Shown here: positions 60,578 through 64,000 of the stretch, one piece after another
Layout: the number at the start of each line of letters is the position of its first letter
Position numbering within the stretch: position 1 is the stretch's first letter
Assembly (NCBI GenBank): GCA_964545875.1
Contig: CAZJHH010000009.1
Coordinates: 47,425-111,424, forward strand
Source: DAIPKP01 sp964545875
Lineage (GTDB): Bacteria; Synergistota; Synergistia; Synergistales; Aminiphilaceae
DNA length: 64,000 nt
Reading direction: 5' to 3'
Program-made: the position numbers and the translations under genes
The notes under the pieces: model-generated
The model's database searches: none
What the model was told of the DNA's origin: nothing
Seen by the model: only the letters and a program-made list of their open reading frames with translations

Positions 60578-61474
60578 ATGATCATCAGCGCCAGCCGGCG
60601 GACGGACATTCCCGCCTTCTATACTTCCTGGCTCATGAATCGTCTTCGCCAGGGCTATTGTACTGTACCGAACCCCTGCAACACGAAACAGGTTAGCCGG
60701 GTCTCCCTCGCCCCGGAAGACGTGGACGCCCTCGTTTTCTGGACCAAAAATCCCGCTCCTCTTCTCCCCTTTCTCGAAGAGATCGAACATCGGGGGCTGG
60801 AATGCTTTTTCCTGGTCACTCTTACGGGATATTCCGGAATGTACGAACCCCGGGTTCCCGAACCCGAAAAGGTTCTGAACTCCATGAAAAAACTCGCTGA
60901 AATCCTCGGGGCCTCCCGAATCGCCTGGCGATACGACCCCATTATCCTGAGCGACAAAACCTCTCCCTCCTGGCATCTCGAAAATTTTTCGTTTCTGGCC
61001 TCCTCTCTCCGCTCTTCGGCATGCCGCTGCATTCTTTCGCTTCTCGACCTCTATCCCTCTCTGGAACGGCGTTTTCGATCCCTCCCCCCGGCCTTCCAAC
61101 CCTGGCGGGAAGAGCGACTTTTCCGGGGAATGGAAGAACTTTTTCCTCCTCTTGGGAAAATCGCCGGAAATCTCGATATACCTCTTCAAAGCTGTGCGGA
61201 AAACCAAAATCTCGCATCCTGGGGAATATACCCCGGAGCCTGCATCGACCCCGCCTGGATCTCCCAGGGCCTGGGAAAACTTCTCAAAACGAAAAAAGAT
61301 CCTCATCAGCGCCCTCTCTGCCTCTGCGCTTCCTCCCGGGATATCGGCATGTACCGAAGCTGCCCCCACGGCTGCCTTTATTGCTATGCCTCACCCCTCT
61401 CTCCGGAAAAGGAACCGAAACCTCCCCATTTTCCGGAGAGTCCCTCGCTTTTGGGAAAGTTCGTCCCCTCCTAA
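60578..61474 (+). CDS. DUF1848 family protein
   Basis: A 298-residue protein that begins MIISASRRTDIPAFYTSWLMNRL, typical of DUF1848 (TIM-barrel-like, function unknown). The C-terminus carries a Cys-rich segment (LCLCASSRDIGMYRSCPHGCLYCYA) that could bind an Fe-S cluster. ATG at 60578 is chosen because the conserved N-terminus begins there; the open frame upstream overlaps the GGDEF gene. It follows that gene by 25 nt, so they may be co-transcribed. Confidence 0.88.
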   Translation: MIISASRRTDIPAFYTSWLMNRLRQGYCTVPNPCNTKQVSRVSLAPEDVDALVFWTKNPAPLLPFLEEIEHRGLECFFLVTLTGYSGMYEPRVPEPEKVLNSMKKLAEILGASRIAWRYDPIILSDKTSPSWHLENFSFLASSLRSSACRCILSLLDLYPSLERRFRSLPPAFQPWREERLFRGMEELFPPLGKIAGNLDIPLQSCAENQNLASWGIYPGACIDPAWISQGLGKLLKTKKDPHQRPLCLCASSRDIGMYRSCPHGCLYCYASPLSPEKEPKPPHFPESPSLLGKFVPS

Positions 61475-61513
61475 CCCTCTTCTCCGACTTTTCGACATTC
61501 CCCCTCTTGCGAT

Positions 61514-61542
61514 TTGCCACCCCTTGCCGCAAGTGCTATGAT
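61514..61542 (+). promoter_or_regulatory. Promoter of the tryptophanase-family gene
   Basis: TTGCCA and TATGAT separated by 17 nt, about 80 nt upstream of the start. A CTTGCG/CGCAAG inverted repeat overlaps the -35 and the spacer. No TnaC-like leader peptide with a Trp codon is visible in the 5' region. Confidence 0.7.
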
Positions 61543-61620
61543 TCGAGAAGGTAGTTTAGCCAGGCTGTACGAGATAAGCTTCCAGAAGAGCTGAAGATCA
61601 GAAGAATGGGAGTTTTGAAA

Positions 61621-63015
61621 ATGGTTGATCGTATCATGCCCGAACCTTTCCGTATCAAAATGGTGGAGCCCGTAAGCGTTCCCGACAAGGAACAGCGGGA
61701 AGAGGCCCTCAAACGGGGACATTACAACATGTTCGGCCTGCGCTCCAAGGACATCTACATCGATCTTCTCACCGATTCCGGCACCGGCGCCATGAGCAAG
61801 TATCAATGGGCGGCCCTTATGATGGGAGACGAAGCCTATGCGGGAGCGGACAGTTTCTTCAACCTCAAAACCTCGGTAAAGGAAATTCTCGGCTTCGATT
61901 ACGTCATTCCCGCCCACCAGGGACGGGCGGCGGAGAACGTGATATTCGGCACCCTCGTCAAAAAGGGAGACGTGATTCCCTTCAACATGCCCTTCGACAC
62001 CACCCGGGCCCACATCTTCAATAACGGCGGAGAACCCGTGGACTGCGTCATCGACGAGGCCTTTGCTCCCGAGGTGGCACACCCCTTCAAGGGCAACATG
62101 GATATTAAAAAACTCGAAAAGGCCATCGAAACCTACGGCAAAGACCGGATTCCTCTCGTGATGACCACCATCACCAACAACTCCGGAGGAGGACAGCCCG
62201 TGAGCCTGGAAAACCTTCGGGAAACCTCGAAGGTTTGCAAGAAACACGGCATCCCCTTCTATCTCGACTGCGCCCGCATGGCGGAAAACGCTTATTTCAT
62301 CAAAATGCGGGAGCCCGCCTGCGCCAAGATGAGCGTAGCGGAAATCCTGAAGGAGTGCATGAACACCGCCGACGGCATCACCGTTTCCTGCAAAAAGGAT
62401 CCCCTGGTAAACATCGGCGGCATGATCTGCTGCCGCACCGAAGAGACCTACATGACCCTTCTTCCCCGGGTGATTCTTTTTGAGGGCTTCGCCACCTACG
62501 GAGGCCTGGCGGGACGCGACCTGGAAGCCCTGGCCCTGGGACTCCGCGAGATGGTAGACGAGCAGTATATGGCTCACCGCATCGCCCAGGTTAAATATCT
62601 CGGGGATCTTCTCGGAGAAGGGGGCGTTCCCTACGTGACCCCTGCGGGAGGACACGCCATCTTTCTCGACGCCGCGGCCTTTCTGCCCCACATTCCCCAG
62701 AGTGCCTATCCTGCAGATGTTTTGGGCATCGAGATCTACCGGGAGGGAGCCATCCGGGGTATCGGCCTGGGAGCCCTGGCCTTCGCCACGGAGGACGAAA
62801 AGACCGGCAAAATCATCTATCCCAAGCTGGAACTCTACCGACTGGCCATCAACCGCCGGACCTATACCAACAGCCACATGGAGTTCATAGCCCAGAGCAT
62901 TATCGATGTCTACAAGCGGCGGGAATCCATCCGGTACGGCCTCAAGGAAACCTACGTACCCCCCGTAAAGGGAATCAAGCACTTCCTGGCTCATCTGGAG
63001 CCCTACTCCCTCTAA
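61621..63015 (+). CDS. tnaA: Beta-eliminating lyase: tryptophanase / tyrosine phenol-lyase family
   Basis: A PLP enzyme that cleaves an aromatic amino acid to indole or phenol, pyruvate and ammonia. The 464 residues have MPEPFRIKMVEPV, IDLLTDSGTGAM, GDEAYAG, PAHQGR, the PLP Lys in SCKKDPLVNIGG and YGGLAGRDLEA. Tyrosine phenol-lyase needs an Arg in its VRSMERG motif; here the same place reads IRGIGLG, which fits tryptophanase better, but specificity cannot be settled. ATG at 61621 has a GGGAG site 8 nt before it; an earlier ATG at 61606 is possible. Confidence 0.85.
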   Translation: MVDRIMPEPFRIKMVEPVSVPDKEQREEALKRGHYNMFGLRSKDIYIDLLTDSGTGAMSKYQWAALMMGDEAYAGADSFFNLKTSVKEILGFDYVIPAHQGRAAENVIFGTLVKKGDVIPFNMPFDTTRAHIFNNGGEPVDCVIDEAFAPEVAHPFKGNMDIKKLEKAIETYGKDRIPLVMTTITNNSGGGQPVSLENLRETSKVCKKHGIPFYLDCARMAENAYFIKMREPACAKMSVAEILKECMNTADGITVSCKKDPLVNIGGMICCRTEETYMTLLPRVILFEGFATYGGLAGRDLEALALGLREMVDEQYMAHRIAQVKYLGDLLGEGGVPYVTPAGGHAIFLDAAAFLPHIPQSAYPADVLGIEIYREGAIRGIGLGALAFATEDEKTGKIIYPKLELYRLAINRRTYTNSHMEFIAQSIIDVYKRRESIRYGLKETYVPPVKGIKHFLAHLEPYSL

Positions 63016-63033
63016 AGACCGAATACGTGAAAC

Positions 63034-63069
63034 GGTGCCAGGGGAAGATGTGCATCCTCCCCTGGCACC
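63034..63069 (+). terminator. Terminator-like hairpin after the tryptophanase-family gene
   Basis: An 11-bp perfect stem (GGTGCCAGGGG and its complement) with a 14-nt loop, without a T run. Confidence 0.65.
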
Positions 63070-63079
63070 CCGAAGACAT

Positions 63080-63129
63080 TACAAGCGATCTCCCGGCAAG
63101 CCCAAGGGCTTGCCGGGAGATCGCTTGTA
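63080..63129. terminator. Perfect 24-bp palindromic hairpin between convergent genes
   Basis: The arms (TACAAGCGATCTCCCGG start) pair over 24 bp with only AA between them. It probably serves as a bidirectional transcription barrier; no T run is present. It lies 6 nt after the nitrilase stop. Confidence 0.7.
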
Positions 63130-63134
63130 TGCCG

Positions 63135-63932
63135 TCAAAGCCGTGAACTGCCGCAGTCGTAAAATTCCGGCCGGCGATCGTGGAAGACCGGAATTTGCCT
63201 GCGTATGGCCTCTACCCGGGAGGGATCTATGGTCACCGAGAGAAGCCCCTCCTCCTCCTCCAGCTCTCCCAGGATTTCTCCCCAGGGATCGATAACCATG
63301 GAGTGCCCGAAGAACGTGGTTTCCCCCTCGGTGCCCACCCGGTTGCAAGCCACCACGAAAATCTGGTTTTCGATGGCCCGGGCTATGAGCAGATTTCTCC
63401 AGTGAGCCAGCCGGGGATAGGGCCATTCGGCGACCACGAAAAGTACCGCAATTCCCTTGAGGGCAAGAGTTCGGATCAGTTCGGGAAACCGGATATCGTA
63501 GCAGATCACCCCTCCGCAGAGATGCCCGTCCAGGGCAAAGGTGTCCAGCCTCCTGCCCCCCGTAAGATAGCGATGCTCCTCCATAAGCTGAAAGAGGTGT
63601 ATTTTATCGTACCGGGCGATCTCCCGGGCCTGCCGGTCAAAAACGTACATGGAGTTGTACACCCCGGAATCCTCGGGGTTCGCCACGGATCCCGCCACGA
63701 GATTCATGCGGTACTCCTTCGCCAGGGGAGCGATTTCCTTTCGAACCCTTGCTCCTCCGGGATCCCCGATCTCTCGAATGGCACGCAGAGCGTATCCGGT
63801 ATTCCACATCTCCGGCAGGATCACCACGTCCGGAGATTCTTCCGAAGCCCGGGAAAGCCATTTTTTTGCGGTTCGAAAATTTTCTTCCGGATTCCCCAGG
63901 GCCAGAGACATTTGGATGGCGGTTATTTTCAT
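63135..63932 (-). CDS. Carbon-nitrogen hydrolase (nitrilase superfamily, omega-amidase-like)
   Basis: A 265-residue amidase. The catalytic triad is visible: Glu41 (ILPEMWNTGY), Lys110 (YDKIHLF) and Cys144 (VICYDIRFPEL). The length and the LPEMWNTGY / CYDIRFPEL motifs fit YafV/omega-amidase-like members that remove ammonia from keto-acid amides. An AAGGAGGG site precedes the ATG at 63932, and a 19-bp palindrome sits right upstream of it. Convergent with the tryptophanase-family gene. Confidence 0.9.
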   Translation of the reverse strand: MKITAIQMSLALGNPEENFRTAKKWLSRASEESPDVVILPEMWNTGYALRAIREIGDPGGARVRKEIAPLAKEYRMNLVAGSVANPEDSGVYNSMYVFDRQAREIARYDKIHLFQLMEEHRYLTGGRRLDTFALDGHLCGGVICYDIRFPELIRTLALKGIAVLFVVAEWPYPRLAHWRNLLIARAIENQIFVVACNRVGTEGETTFFGHSMVIDPWGEILGELEEEEGLLSVTIDPSRVEAIRRQIPVFHDRRPEFYDCGSSRL

Positions 63933-63947
63933 CGGTACTCCCTCCTT

Positions 63948-63966
63948 CTTGATTTGTCAAATCAAG
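63948..63966 (-). promoter_or_regulatory. 19-bp palindrome, putative operator (copy 2)
   Basis: CTTGATTTG-T-CAAATCAAG, the same perfect dyad as at 23274-23292 except for the central base, here 16 nt before the nitrilase start and directly upstream of its ribosome site. Confidence 0.7.
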
Positions 63967-64000
63967 TGCAACGCTCTTGGCCATCCCGGTGAAGTATGTC

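Overview
The window reads as a stretch of a free-living, Gram-negative, amino-acid- and peptide-metabolising anaerobe, most likely a Synergistota member. That is an inference from gene content: a TolC outer-membrane channel, peptide and amino-acid catabolism genes, BrnQ, tryptophanase, E. coli-style leader-peptide attenuators, and tightly packed genes joined by ATGA overlaps. No rRNA, tRNA or CRISPR array was seen. Base composition is mostly GC-rich, with AT-richer patches near 10.9-11.6, 18.5-19.7 and 21-23.6 kb.

Layout. 1-2.0 kb: a chemoreceptor cut by the window edge. 2.06-10.65 kb (minus): a cyclase-family enzyme, then a complete shikimate operon aroF-tyrA-aroA-aroE-aroC-aroKB-aroQ. This operon sits behind a strong promoter, a 52-residue leader peptide rich in Phe/Tyr/Trp codons and a perfect intrinsic terminator, which is a classical attenuator. 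10.8-18.4 kb: a secreted hypothetical protein, a GNAT enzyme, TspO, brnQ plus a serine hydrolase, lemA-htpX, and pheA. 18.5-23.7 kb: a patchy, lower-GC region with a C_GCAxxG_C_C protein, two gene remnants, an Eis-like acetyltransferase, a YcaQ-like glycosylase and a hypothetical gene. 23.7-30.96 kb (minus): a complete trpEGDCFBA operon with a WWW leader peptide and two tandem terminators. A hairpin-rich, structured-RNA-like element lies between trpF and trpB.

31.0-39.0 kb (plus): a GntR regulator, a small membrane protein with a sodium:solute symporter, a creatininase-family amidohydrolase, an M28-like peptidase with an altered active site, isoaspartyl dipeptidase and an M24 peptidase. This looks like a peptide or amino-acid-derivative uptake and degradation locus.

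39.3-59.5 kb (minus): the highlight, a 20-kb RiPP (ribosomally made, modified peptide) operon. It begins with a Nif11-type precursor whose core is Cys-free, Ala/Gly-rich and glycine-zipper-like. It continues with YcaO, TfuA, a glycosyltransferase, three paralogous B12-type radical SAM proteins, an HlyD-type adaptor, a C39-peptidase ABC exporter, an NHLM-type second ABC exporter, a TolC channel, a ThiF/E1-like enzyme with an N-terminal PqqD-like domain, and an alpha/beta hydrolase. A 19-bp perfect inverted repeat flanks the precursor gene.

59.6-64 kb: a divergent PAS-GGDEF protein, a DUF1848 protein, a tryptophanase/tyrosine phenol-lyase family enzyme with its own promoter, and a convergent nitrilase-family amidase. 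The nitrilase start is preceded by a 19-bp palindrome also found upstream of the hypothetical gene at 22.76-23.25 kb.
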